Source: CAZOIA01 sp964579675 (GTDB lineage: Bacteria > Planctomycetota > Phycisphaerae > UBA1845 > PWPN01). Taken from it: a stretch of DNA of 64,000 nucleotides. Below the pieces are notes generated by a model. That model had not been told where the DNA came from. It saw only the letters and a list, made by a program, of their open reading frames with translations, and ran no database searches. Location: the NCBI GenBank assembly GCA_964579675.1, contig CAZOIA010000002.1, forward strand, positions 7,828 to 71,827, given 5' to 3'. The number at the start of each line of letters is the position of its first letter. Position 1 is the stretch's first letter. Both the position numbers and the translations under genes were made by a program. Shown here in pieces: positions 7,717-16,524 of the stretch.

Positions 7717-8993
7717 GGGGAGATCCTTTTCTCCAGAAGGTTCAGCAGGTAGCGGGCCCGTTCGGCACTGGGGGTATCGCCGTAGAATTCGATGATGCGG
7801 CGGCAACGACCGGCGGCCTCACGCAGCTTGCCCTCGGCGACCAGACGTTGAGCGCCGGCGTACATGGCCAGCGCCTCGTCTGCCCGGCGCCGGGCGGCAC
7901 GCCGGGCCAACTGCTGGCGGACTTCGGGGTCGGATTCGACCTGAACTCTCGCGTCCCGGGCCTGGCGCCCGAGCCGGCTGGTGCCGTAGTTGACTTCGAT
8001 CTTCCGCAGCATCTCGGCCGCATCGGCTCCCCTGCCGCCGGCGATCAGCTTCCGGGCCGCCTCGAGTTCCCGCCTGCCCGGCGCTTCAACGCGCCCCAGC
8101 GCATCCCGAGCCGCCTGAACGTGCGCTGGCTCATGCCATTGCGCCAGGGCGATGATTCGCTCGAGCCCGGCCGCCGCTTCGGCAACGTTGCCCTGGGGGC
8201 TCGCCTTGCTGATGACCGCATCCAACCGGCGTGCACATTGATCGAAGAACCAATCGAGGGCGGCCTGCCCGACCCCCGCATCCAGCACGTGCCCTATCCG
8301 CGGGCGATAGAGATTCACGTTCCCGCCGGCTTCCCGCAGCCGCTGAATACCATAGCGCATCCGATCATGGTTGACGTCGGCCATGCCCACGGCATAGAAG
8401 ACCGGCACACGTCGCCGGTCCCCGATCTCGTCATCGGTGATAAGAGGCGGGACGTAATTCGCCAGTGCCGCTACCGCCGTCACCGGTACCTTCTCCTTAT
8501 AGAGCAAGTGAAAGCTCATCGCCCCCCCCGCGGAGAAGCCCGCCAGCAACACCCGGCTCTCATCGAAAGGCACATGAGCCCGCAGGTGGGCCAGCATGGC
8601 GCGTATGGTTGGGATATCGTCGCTTCGCCATCCGGGAGCGATGCCCTGGGGGGCAGCGATGAGAGTCGGCACCCGCGCGTGGCGGTCGGCCCAGAAATCT
8701 ACCATCTGCCGGGCGGTGTCGTCCGTGCCGTGCAGCGCGATCAGAAGTGGGCAGCACTGGCCGGGACCGTGCCCCGCCGGCCGACGCAGCCAGTAATACG
8801 CCGGCTCGCCGCGACCGGCGATCGCCAGCCCGATCTTTGTGACCACAGGCTTGTCGAGCATTGCTGCCGGCGCGCTGGCCGGCGGGGACGTACCACGCGA
8901 TGCCGGCTGGGTCCCCGGGCCCGCGACCGCCCCCGAGTCACCCGCCACCGCTGCGGCAAGCCACAAACTGATTGTCCCACCCACCCAACGCAA
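7713..8993 (-). CDS. Secreted alpha/beta-hydrolase (esterase/depolymerase-like) with helical repeat tail
   Basis: A 426-residue protein. A signal-peptide-like N-terminus (MRWVGGTISLWLAAAVAG) is followed by an Ala/Pro-rich linker, then an alpha/beta-hydrolase domain at about 50-260. It contains LLIALHGTDD (oxyanion loop), the nucleophile elbow LAGFSAGGAM with Ser154, YAVGMADVNHD as the likely acid region, and GHVLDAG with His235. The closest type is the feruloyl-esterase/PHB-depolymerase-like group. Residues about 265-426 are helical, TPR-like and charged. The start is TTG with GGAG eight bases upstream. The downstream MBL gene overlaps its stop. A cell-envelope or periplasmic location is inferred from the signal. 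Confidence 0.8.
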   Translation of the reverse strand: MRWVGGTISLWLAAAVAGDSGAVAGPGTQPASRGTSPPASAPAAMLDKPVVTKIGLAIAGRGEPAYYWLRRPAGHGPGQCCPLLIALHGTDDTARQMVDFWADRHARVPTLIAAPQGIAPGWRSDDIPTIRAMLAHLRAHVPFDESRVLLAGFSAGGAMSFHLLYKEKVPVTAVAALANYVPPLITDDEIGDRRRVPVFYAVGMADVNHDRMRYGIQRLREAGGNVNLYRPRIGHVLDAGVGQAALDWFFDQCARRLDAVISKASPQGNVAEAAAGLERIIALAQWHEPAHVQAARDALGRVEAPGRRELEAARKLIAGGRGADAAEMLRKIEVNYGTSRLGRQARDARVQVESDPEVRQQLARRAARRRADEALAMYAGAQRLVAEGKLREAAGRCRRIIEFYGDTPSAERARYLLNLLEKRISP

Positions 8994-9052
8994 TCAGGGA
9001 TCTCCACATCCAACCAGGGCGGCTATTCTACGGATCGGCCGGGGCAGCTCAA

Positions 9053-10507
9053 TCAGAACAGTGGTTTCGGCTTCTCGCTCGCAAGGCGGCGGAGGATGTC
9101 CCAGAAGGCGCCGCGGTGTCCGGCCGCGATGGCCTCCTGAATGACCAGGTTGTCGTTGTAGTTGTAGTTGGTGGCGTCCTTGGCGCGGGGTGGGGGAAAG
9201 AACCGCCCGTCGCCGCCAATCAGATCACACACGAGGGCACCCGGGTCGTCGCCGAGCTGACGCTCGACGTAGAACACGGGCCGGAAGAAACCGGCGTTGT
9301 CAATGACGTGTCCTTGGAGGTTGGGGTTGTCGGGCAGAGGCCCTTGCCGGCTGACGATCTCCGCAAGCCGGGTGCCCGGATAGATCCTCACCCCGGTGGC
9401 CGCCCCCGCCCGATCGGGGTCGGCGGCCTTGACGAAGTCGATCGTTTCAGCCACCGAAGTCGCATCCTCGCCGGGGCCGCCGATGAGCAGATCGAGCATG
9501 ACGCTGATGCCGGCCCCTCGGCAATACCGGACCGTCCGTTGGATATCCTCGCGGTCGTAGGTGCGTCCCAGGGCGGCAAGCATCCGGTTGCAGCCGCTGT
9601 CCGCGCCAAAGTTGATCCCGACGCAGCCGGCCCGGCGCATCTCCGTGGCCAGCTCGGCCGAGAACGGCTCCACGCTCGCGTAGCAGTACCAGCGGACGCG
9701 GTCGCCCAGCTTGCGGGCGATCATCTCCTCGCACACCGCCATCGCGTGTTGAGATGGGATATTGAACTCCCCATCGCACAGATGCAGGATGTCCACACCC
9801 TGGCCGAGCAGCGACTCGATCTCGTCGGCGACCTGCCCGGCGGGCCGGCAGCGGATGATGCGTCCCTTGGCCAGCGGATCGGCACAGTAGATGCACTTCT
9901 CCGGGCAGCCACGCTTGGTCTCGATGCTGCCCATCGCGCCCTCGCGGAGGTAGCGGGCGTTGTCGATGAGCTGGCGCCCGATGGGAATATCTAACGACCC
10001 GTTGTAGCGGGGCGGGTTGAGCATGATTTCACCGTGGTCGTCGCGATAGGCCAGGCCCGCAACGCTACGGTAGTCCTTGCCATCTGTCAGGCATTGCACC
10101 AGTTTCAGGAAGGCATCCTCGCCGTCGCCAACAACGGCCAGGTCCACCCCGCAGGTCTCGAGTATCCGCACGGGAAAGATGCTGAATCCGCACCCGCCGA
10201 GGACGATCGGCACCGGCGTTGCCGAACGTATCAACTCGATGATCTCGCCCAACCGCGGCACGAACCACGCCCCGCTCGATAAGTAGCAGTCATCGGTATT
10301 TCGGAAACTCACGCCGATTGCGATGGGATCCGCATCGGCAAGGGTGTGCGCGATTTCCCGGGCTGGATCATCGACGAAGGACAGATCCACGAGGGTAACC
10401 TCGATGCCCGCCGCTGCCACTCGCCCGCCGATGTAGTCCAGCGCCAGCGGCGCGACCGGCGGTTTCATTTCGTTCGAGTTGACCAGTACGACATTGCGAC
10501 GGGGCAC
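9053..10507 (-). CDS. B12-binding-type radical SAM enzyme
   Basis: A 484-residue protein with the two-domain layout of the cobalamin-binding radical SAM class. Residues about 1-140 look like the B12-binding Rossmann fold (LALDYIGGRVAAAGIEV, IAIGVSFRNTDD, VPIVLGGCGFS, VVGDGE). The radical SAM core starts at KRGCPEKCIYC, with cluster cysteines C201-x3-C205-x2-C208. The B12 domain lacks DxHxxG, as in many members of the class, so cobalamin would bind base-off without protein histidine. Chemistry is commonly methylation or ring rearrangement of unactivated carbon; the substrate is unknown. Start GTG at 10505-10507 with GAGG upstream. A repeat array lies in its leader. Confidence 0.85.
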   Translation of the reverse strand: MPRRNVVLVNSNEMKPPVAPLALDYIGGRVAAAGIEVTLVDLSFVDDPAREIAHTLADADPIAIGVSFRNTDDCYLSSGAWFVPRLGEIIELIRSATPVPIVLGGCGFSIFPVRILETCGVDLAVVGDGEDAFLKLVQCLTDGKDYRSVAGLAYRDDHGEIMLNPPRYNGSLDIPIGRQLIDNARYLREGAMGSIETKRGCPEKCIYCADPLAKGRIIRCRPAGQVADEIESLLGQGVDILHLCDGEFNIPSQHAMAVCEEMIARKLGDRVRWYCYASVEPFSAELATEMRRAGCVGINFGADSGCNRMLAALGRTYDREDIQRTVRYCRGAGISVMLDLLIGGPGEDATSVAETIDFVKAADPDRAGAATGVRIYPGTRLAEIVSRQGPLPDNPNLQGHVIDNAGFFRPVFYVERQLGDDPGALVCDLIGGDGRFFPPPRAKDATNYNYNDNLVIQEAIAAGHRGAFWDILRRLASEKPKPLF

Positions 10508-10558
10508 GGTGGACCTCGGTCGTCAAACGACGAGTGCAGCCGGGAATCAATGATCTTA

Positions 10559-10686
10559 CGCGCTCCCCTTCGGGTCGCGGCTAAACGTCGATGCATTGCC
10601 CTTCGGGTCGCGGCTAAACGTCGATGCATTGCCCTTCGGGTCGCGGCTAAACACCCAACGCGCTCCCCTTCGGGTCGCGGCTAAAC
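10559..10686 (-). repeat. Dispersed intergenic repeat, four copies
   Basis: Read on the minus strand, the unit begins GTTTAGCCGCGACCCGAAGG. Two full 28-base copies ending GGGGAGCGCG lie at 10659-10686 and 10559-10586. Two shorter copies ending GAAGGGC lie at 10631-10652 and 10598-10619, separated by an ATGCATCGAC-type spacer. Full copy 4 is joined to copy 3 by TTGGGT, a junction seen again at 25642. The array lies in the leader of the radical SAM gene and points in its direction of transcription. Spacers are short and unequal, so this is not CRISPR. Confidence 0.9.
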
Positions 10687-10755
10687 GTGCGTTATCAGTA
10701 CCCGCCCGGCGCGGCGGGGCTCAACTCTCGATCGTCAGTTCTCAACTCTGAACCC

Positions 10756-12390
10756 TCAATTCTCAACTGCAATCGGCTGAAGCTCCGTCATTGTCGCGAA
10801 CAGGTGGAAGAAGTCCGGCTCCTTTGCAAGTTCGACGTGCTCGATTCGGCGCACGAGGGATTCAATCCGATCGCGGCAAGCCCGGCTCAGCAGGGCCGCC
10901 TTGGCCCCCTCGATGCTGGCGTTGCCGATCCGAACGACGCGTTCCTCAGGCACCGGCACGAACAAGCCGATCTGTCGGGCCTTGCGGGCGTCGATTCTAT
11001 TGGCGAATGCCCCGGCGAGGTAATAAGTTCCGATCCGCGACGGGCCAATGCCGAACCGCCGAAGCAGGACGGCCTGTCCCAGGCCGATCGCGGCTTTGGT
11101 CAGCGCCAATTCGCTGGCGTCGCCGCGGGTGAAGAACAACGGCGGGTCATCCGAGACGGCCACCCGGTCGGCCCCGTCGTGGAACCGGCCCATTCCGTCC
11201 ATTTCGCCCGCCGCGCGAAGCTCGGCCAGGATGTCCACCAGGCCCGACCCGCAAATCCCTCGAACGGGGCCCGACCCGATCGACGAGACCTCCCAGCGAT
11301 CGCCACACCGCCGCATTGCGGTAATCGCCCCTTCGCAGGCCGGCAGCCCGCAACTGACCCTGCCTCCCTCAAACGCCGGGCCCGCTGCACACGAAGCCGC
11401 GATGAGCCGATCGCGGCCGCCGACCACAACCTCGGTGTTCGTGCCGATGTCGATCACCATAAACGGATCGGTGGGCTCCTCGATCGGAATCGTGGCCAGC
11501 ACCGCGGCGATGTCGGCTCCCACGTGATTCGAGATCAGCGGCAGGCCGTATACCCGCGCCCGCGGATGCACGTTCAAACCCAGTTGGTCTCCATCGGCCC
11601 AGATCGCGGTGCTCTCCCGCCGGCCGGCGAGAACCTCCGCCTGAGTCTGGGACATGAACGGGTTCTGCCCAATCGGCTGCACGTTCAGCCCGAACAGCAG
11701 GTCGCGCATCGTCGGGTTGCCGGCAACCGTGACCGCGAACACCGTCGCCGGGTCGATGGGTAGATCACGCAACAGGTGATTCAGGTGCGTAATGATCGTG
11801 TGGTGCAGTTGCCCGGGGTTATCCCTGTCGTACGAGATGCGATGCATCACGTCGCTCCCGCCGTACTTCTGCGGGTTCTCGAATGCACGGACCTCAAGCG
11901 TGTCACCCGATTCCAGATCGACCAGGTGCATGACAACCGTCGTGGTGCCGACATCGACCGCCACGCCATGAATCCCCCCGGTCGCCTCGGCCAGCTTCTC
12001 CCCGTCGCAGTAGACGCTGCCCCCGCGGCGTTGAATCCAGGGCTCGAACGCATCGAGCGCCGGCCGACCGGTCGCCGCGATCTCGAGCTTCTGTTTGAAC
12101 GTCTCAACCTCGACGACGGCGTCGCTGCGGGCGATCCTGGCCTGGCAGGCGAGCCGGAACGTCTGCTCCTCGCGGTCGCTTTGCTGCCTGAGGAACGCTT
12201 CCGCCTCGGACCACGGCGTGAGGGCGTCACTGCCGCTCTTGATCTGAACGGCGCACTCCTTGCACTTGCCGATGCCCGGGCACGAGCTGGCGATGTCCCG
12301 GGCGCCCCGTGCGGATCGCCGGGCCGCGTCAAGAATCGTCTCACCGACCTGGACCTCGATACGCTCGCCGTTGAAGATCAACATTGCCAT
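10756..12390 (-). CDS. RACo-like reductive activator of corrinoid protein (DUF4445, ferredoxin + ASKHA)
   Basis: A 544-residue protein. The N-terminus is a [2Fe-2S] ferredoxin domain with C37-x5-C43-x2-C46 and C82 (CPGIGKCKEC and LACQARIA). A linker leads to an ASKHA-type ATPase domain with VAVDVGTTTVVMHLVDL, VAGNPTMRDLLFG, VIDIGTNTEVVVGG, SGPVRGICGSGLVDILAEL and GTYYLAGAFANRID. This is the layout of RACo/RamA-like activators, which use ATP binding to push an electron onto Co(II) corrinoid proteins of methyl-transfer pathways. The ATG at 12388-12390 follows a GGAAGGTGAGG stretch. It is divergent from a URO-D-type methyltransferase, which supports a corrinoid methyltransfer role. No corrinoid-binding partner gene is in view. 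Confidence 0.85.
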   Translation of the reverse strand: MAMLIFNGERIEVQVGETILDAARRSARGARDIASSCPGIGKCKECAVQIKSGSDALTPWSEAEAFLRQQSDREEQTFRLACQARIARSDAVVEVETFKQKLEIAATGRPALDAFEPWIQRRGGSVYCDGEKLAEATGGIHGVAVDVGTTTVVMHLVDLESGDTLEVRAFENPQKYGGSDVMHRISYDRDNPGQLHHTIITHLNHLLRDLPIDPATVFAVTVAGNPTMRDLLFGLNVQPIGQNPFMSQTQAEVLAGRRESTAIWADGDQLGLNVHPRARVYGLPLISNHVGADIAAVLATIPIEEPTDPFMVIDIGTNTEVVVGGRDRLIAASCAAGPAFEGGRVSCGLPACEGAITAMRRCGDRWEVSSIGSGPVRGICGSGLVDILAELRAAGEMDGMGRFHDGADRVAVSDDPPLFFTRGDASELALTKAAIGLGQAVLLRRFGIGPSRIGTYYLAGAFANRIDARKARQIGLFVPVPEERVVRIGNASIEGAKAALLSRACRDRIESLVRRIEHVELAKEPDFFHLFATMTELQPIAVEN

Positions 12391-12504
12391 GGAATAGCCA
12401 TACCTCACCTTCCGCCGGGGCCAGCTTGGGGGGGACCGCTCCACCCTGCTTTCTGGGTATCTCCGGAAAGGATATAGTATATGGCAACCACAGGAGCTTT
12501 CATC

Positions 12505-13734
12505 ATGACGCCGCGCGAGCGTGTTCTGGCCGCCATCCGGCACGAAGAGCCCGATCGGGTTCCCATCGACTGCGGGGCCATGCGGTCCACCGGTATCCAG
12601 GCCATTGCATACAACCGGCTCAAAGCCCACCTGGGTGTCCGGACCGGGCAGACCCGCGTCTTCGACGTCATTCAGCAGTTGGCTGAGCCCGAGGACTTCT
12701 ACCTGGACCGTTTCCGTATCGACGCGATTAACGCGGGGCGGGACTTCTCGCCAGACAACTGGAAGGACTGGGCGCTTCCGGACGGGTCGGCCTGTGAGAT
12801 ACCAGGTTACATGGATTTCCGCCCGGACGGTGGCGACTGGCTCGCCTTCAGTACCGATGGCGAGCTGGTGGCCCGGATGGTCGAAGGAGCCACCTACTTC
12901 AACCAGGCGTGTTATCCGCTGGATCGAGACGATTGGGCCGACATGCTCGACCGCACGGCGGAGCAGTTGGGCCGGGTTTCTTGGGCAGCGCTGGCCGAAC
13001 CCATCTACGAGGGCGGCCTCTCAGATGCGAACCTTCAGCGGATCGCCGCTCACGTCAGGCACCTTCGCGAGACGAGCGACCGGGCGATCATGATCGCCTT
13101 TGGCGCCAATCTCTTCGAGTGGGCGTCGTACCTGAGGCGAATGGACAACTACCTGATGGATCTGGCCGCCGAGCCCGCCCGGGCCGAAGCGCTGCTGGAC
13201 AAGCTAGTTGAAATCCACCTGGCCGGTCTGGACCGTTTGCTGCCCGTGCTCGGCGACAACGTGGATCTGATCCAGCTCGGCGACGACCTGGGCATGGAGA
13301 GCGGGCCCTTCTTCTCGCCGCGGGTATTCCGCACGCTCTTCAAGCCGCGGTACAAGGTCATCGTGGACCACGTGAAGAAGCTCAAGCCGGATCTCACGGT
13401 GTTCCTGCATTCCTGCGGGTCGATCTACGCCCTGCTCGGCGACCTGATCGAAGTCGGGATCGAGGTGGTCAACCCGGTACAGATCTCAGCGAAGAACATG
13501 ACACCGGCCGGGCTCAAGCGTGAGTTCGGCAGTGACATCACGTTCTGGGGCGGCGGCTGTGATACTCAGCACGTCCTGCCGCGGGCCACCCCGCAGGAGG
13601 TGAGGGATCACGTCCGCCGCAACATCGACACGTTCGCGCCGGGCGGCGGGTTCGTCTTCAACCAGGTTCACAACATCCTCTCCGAAGTCCCACCCGAGAA
13701 CATCGTTGCCATGTACGAAGCGGCGATGGAGTGA
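12505..13734 (+). CDS. Uroporphyrinogen decarboxylase family methyltransferase (MtaA/CmuA-like)
   Basis: A 409-residue URO-D-fold protein. It starts MTPRERVLAAIRHEEPDRVP, the signature N-terminus of URO-D-like methyltransferases, and has LIQLGDDLGMESGPFFSP, VFLHSCGSIYALLGDLIEVG (a His/Cys pair that may bind zinc) and ITFWGGGCDTQHVLP (a second His/Cys). True HemE lacks this zinc pattern, so methyltransfer between a methyl donor and corrinoid or thiol is more likely than haem synthesis. The start at 12505 is favoured by AGGAG at 12492-12496; an upstream in-frame ATG at 12481 has no ribosome site and sits next to a possible -10 (TATAGT, 12473-12478). Its divergent neighbour is the RACo-like activator. 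Confidence 0.85.
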   Translation: MTPRERVLAAIRHEEPDRVPIDCGAMRSTGIQAIAYNRLKAHLGVRTGQTRVFDVIQQLAEPEDFYLDRFRIDAINAGRDFSPDNWKDWALPDGSACEIPGYMDFRPDGGDWLAFSTDGELVARMVEGATYFNQACYPLDRDDWADMLDRTAEQLGRVSWAALAEPIYEGGLSDANLQRIAAHVRHLRETSDRAIMIAFGANLFEWASYLRRMDNYLMDLAAEPARAEALLDKLVEIHLAGLDRLLPVLGDNVDLIQLGDDLGMESGPFFSPRVFRTLFKPRYKVIVDHVKKLKPDLTVFLHSCGSIYALLGDLIEVGIEVVNPVQISAKNMTPAGLKREFGSDITFWGGGCDTQHVLPRATPQEVRDHVRRNIDTFAPGGGFVFNQVHNILSEVPPENIVAMYEAAME

Positions 13735-13750
13735 GTGCGTAGCGGCTTCA

Positions 13751-15256
13751 TCACTGAGTTTCACCGTCCGGCTCGTGTTGCTCCTTGAGCGCATCGAGCA
13801 GCGGATCGCCGGTCGATTCCATCAATTCGCGCATCTCCAGCCTGAGCTTGTCGATCTCGTCCCGGCAACGGGGATCGTCGATGAGGTTGTGCAAGGCACA
13901 CGGGTCCTTCTGGAAGTCATAGAACTCCTCGGGCACCCGGTACAGGAACAGCTTGACGCGGTCGGCGATGTGCTCGTCCCTCTCGGCGGCGGCTTGCATC
14001 GCCTTCATCGTCAGGCCGCTTTGCGATTCGTTCTTAAAGACCGTCTTGCCGTCGGACCAGGAGTTGAAGATGTAGCCGAAACGCCTGTTCTGAATGCAGC
14101 GCATCGGGTAATCGCGCTTACCTGCGGTTCGGTGAAAGACGGTGAAGACCTTGTCGCGGCCCTCCTGGCGCCCACCGGTGAGCACCGGGAGAAACGATCG
14201 TCCATCCATCCCCGGGACCGGGGACAAGCCGACCACCTCCAGGACGGTGGGCATGAAGTCTATGCCCGAGATGAAGTGCTCGGCATCGACAGTGCCCGTT
14301 TTCACCTTGCCGGGCCAGCGGACGATCCAGGGCGTCCGGGTGCTGGTCAGATAGCAGTTGGTCTTGGCGAAGGGGAAGGCCATCCCGTGATCGCTCAGGA
14401 ACATGACGATGGTGTTGTCCTTAAGGCCGGTTTCGGCAAGGGCCCGCAGAATCTCGCCCACCGTCTCGTCGCAACGATGCACGGAGGTGTAATATTCAGC
14501 CACCTCCTTGCGCACGTCGGGCAGGTCGGGCAGGAACCCCGGCACCTGGACCTGGTCGGGCTTGTAATACCGGCTGGCCTTGGGAAAGGCTGCAAGAGCG
14601 CGTTTCTTCTGCCTGGCTGCCTGGTTCCTCTCCTGCCGACTGCCGGCAAAGGGGCGATGGGGATCGTGGGAGTTGGCCATCAGAAAGAACGGTTGACGAG
14701 CGTCCTTCGCCTTCTGGAAGAAGGCCCTGGCGTGCTGATAGTACAGGGCGGGGGCCCGGCCGGAGCCGAGCTGATCGCCCCGGACGACCATGTCCCAGCA
14801 GAACTTGCTTTCCGGCTCCAGGTGGCGCGTCTTGCCGAGGATGCCGTTCATGTAGCCCACCGCCTTCAGGGATTCCTGTAACGTGGGAACGTCGGGATTG
14901 ATCGGCTGGAACCCCCGGGCCCCGTTGCGGTGGGGATATCTGCCGGTCATGAGCACCGAACGGCAGGGCTGGCAGACGGCGATGGTGACGTGGGCGTGAA
15001 CGAAACGAATGCCCTCGGATGCGAGCTTATCAAGGTTCGGCGTGATCCCCGGCGTCTGGCAGCCGGTGACGCCGAGCGAGTCGTAGTTCATGTCGTCGGC
15101 GGTGATGAGCAGCACGTTGGGGCGGGTGCCGCGACCGGATGTGCTCTCGACGGCCGCATCAGCCTGATCAGGGGAGTAACCCTCTGCCGCGATCGCCGGG
15201 AAGGAACTCACAGCAACGCACAGCAGCCCAGTATTCAGCCACAGATAAGCTTTCAT
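13751..15256 (-). CDS. Secreted sulfatase (type I, formylglycine)
   Basis: A 501-residue protein with a signal peptide (MKAYLWLNTGLLCVAVSSFPAIA) and an alkaline-phosphatase-fold sulfatase domain. Metal-binding LLITADDMNYD lies at about 49-59. The active-site motif VCQPCRSVLMTGRYP carries Cys95 in C-x-P-C-R, to be converted to formylglycine by a maturase not seen here. Later come NSHDPHRPF, FLSDHGMAFPF and GIDFMPTVLEV. Planctomycetes encode many such enzymes for sulfated polysaccharides. The ATG at 15254-15256 has AAGGACAGG upstream. It converges on the URO-D gene with a 16-base gap. The particular sulfated substrate is unknown. Confidence 0.93.
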   Translation of the reverse strand: MKAYLWLNTGLLCVAVSSFPAIAAEGYSPDQADAAVESTSGRGTRPNVLLITADDMNYDSLGVTGCQTPGITPNLDKLASEGIRFVHAHVTIAVCQPCRSVLMTGRYPHRNGARGFQPINPDVPTLQESLKAVGYMNGILGKTRHLEPESKFCWDMVVRGDQLGSGRAPALYYQHARAFFQKAKDARQPFFLMANSHDPHRPFAGSRQERNQAARQKKRALAAFPKASRYYKPDQVQVPGFLPDLPDVRKEVAEYYTSVHRCDETVGEILRALAETGLKDNTIVMFLSDHGMAFPFAKTNCYLTSTRTPWIVRWPGKVKTGTVDAEHFISGIDFMPTVLEVVGLSPVPGMDGRSFLPVLTGGRQEGRDKVFTVFHRTAGKRDYPMRCIQNRRFGYIFNSWSDGKTVFKNESQSGLTMKAMQAAAERDEHIADRVKLFLYRVPEEFYDFQKDPCALHNLIDDPRCRDEIDKLRLEMRELMESTGDPLLDALKEQHEPDGETQ

Positions 15257-15390
15257 GCGACCTGTCCTTGTTAGCGGGTAAGATGAACGGCCGGCACTTG
15301 ACGTCTATCATCGCTTCTTGTACACCAAATCGCGTCGGATGGCCATGCGCCGCGGGGGAAAACGGGGTCACTCTTGAGGCACGAGCGCCG

Positions 15391-16500
15391 ATGAGCGTAC
15401 GAGCATATGTAATGGCGGTCACACTCCTCTCGGCGGTACCGGCGAGCCCCGGAGCGGACGCGGAGGCGGAGTTTCGAAGGGGGATACAGCTTTATGAATC
15501 CGGCCAATACGATCAGGCGGTGGAGGTACTGACCCCGTACGTGGACAAGCCGGCGGACGCCCGGAACGCAGCCCGCGCAATGTATACAATCGCCGCCATC
15601 CAGGCGGCCAAGGGCCGGCCGGCCGACGCTGAGACAACCCTGGAACGATTACTGGCCAAGTACCCCGCCAGCGGTTGGTCGCTCAACGCCTATGCCCTGC
15701 TTGCCGAGCGGGCGGCCGCGAGCCGGGACTGGGACCGCGCCGCCGAGCGGATATCACGGTTCCTGGATCTCTATCTGGCCGGACCCTATGCGACAATTGA
15801 TGACGTTGTGTGCCGGCAGATGTTCGAGCGGCTCGTGGAATGTGCCAGGAACGCATCTCGCGGTGCTTCGCTCAAGGTGATCCATCGCTCGCTGAGAACG
15901 AAGTATCCCACGTCGTCAGGGACCGGGCGGGTGGTCGAGTTCTTTGCGGGCGTTGATCCGACCGACCCGGATGCGAATCTGGTACTGAACGCCGGTTTCG
16001 AGCTGGATGCGCGAGAGATCGGCACGCCGGTGGGGTGGACGTACCGGGGCAGCGAGCCCAACCTTCAGGACGACATCGACGGGACGATCAAGACCGGTAC
16101 TCACATCAAGCTCATCCGTGCCCGGACCGGGACGTATGCGGCCGGCAAGTTCACGCTGTGGGGCAAGCATCGGGGCTGGCTGTATCAGCGGGTGCCGGTT
16201 CTGCCCGGCAAGCGATACGACGTGAGCGTATACGGGATGACGCCGGCATTGGAGGCCCACCCCGGGCAGGTTCGGCTCGGGGTCGATATCAAGGGGGGCA
16301 CGCATCCGGCCGACGGCAGCGTGCAGTGGACCGAGCCGGTCTCGCCGCAGGAGCAGTACGAGAAGCTGGCATTCGAGGGCCAGACGGCCCTCACCGCGGA
16401 GGGCCGCTTCCTCACTGTTTACCTCGAACTTCGCCAGGACAACGAAGCAGCCGGCAACGCGATGCTGTTCGATGACGTGGTTGTCCAGCAAGCAAAGTGA
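15391..16500 (+). CDS. Secreted TPR protein with carbohydrate-binding-like C-terminus
   Basis: A 369-residue protein. A signal peptide (MSVRAYVMAVTLLSAVPASPGADA) is followed by tetratricopeptide-like helices at about 25-150 (FRRGIQLYESGQYDQAVEVL, MYTIAAIQAAKGRPADAETTL). From about residue 185 a beta-rich segment begins (NLVLNAGFELDAREIGTPVGW) that resembles CBM4/9/jelly-roll modules often opening with NxGFE, and it ends LFDDVVVQQ as such modules do. The start at 15391 was chosen because it gives the signal peptide; the frame stays open further upstream over the sulfatase promoter. It opens the long plus-strand run, 24 bases before the PQQ-propeller gene. Role unknown, envelope location inferred. 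Confidence 0.7.
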   Translation: MSVRAYVMAVTLLSAVPASPGADAEAEFRRGIQLYESGQYDQAVEVLTPYVDKPADARNAARAMYTIAAIQAAKGRPADAETTLERLLAKYPASGWSLNAYALLAERAAASRDWDRAAERISRFLDLYLAGPYATIDDVVCRQMFERLVECARNASRGASLKVIHRSLRTKYPTSSGTGRVVEFFAGVDPTDPDANLVLNAGFELDAREIGTPVGWTYRGSEPNLQDDIDGTIKTGTHIKLIRARTGTYAAGKFTLWGKHRGWLYQRVPVLPGKRYDVSVYGMTPALEAHPGQVRLGVDIKGGTHPADGSVQWTEPVSPQEQYEKLAFEGQTALTAEGRFLTVYLELRQDNEAAGNAMLFDDVVVQQAK

Positions 16501-16524
16501 ACAACGACGGGCGGGAGGTTCCCG

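Noticed and set aside
10559..10686. Possible CRISPR array
   Set aside because: Repeats are unequal in length, spacers are 6-11 bases and partly identical, and no cas genes are present.
12481..12504. ATG at 12481 as start of the URO-D-type gene
   Set aside because: There is no ribosome site before it and it adjoins a possible -10 box, while AGGAG is well placed for ATG 12505.
13706..14881. A 391-residue plus-strand frame over the sulfatase gene
   Set aside because: Antisense shadow of a sulfatase with its catalytic motif intact.
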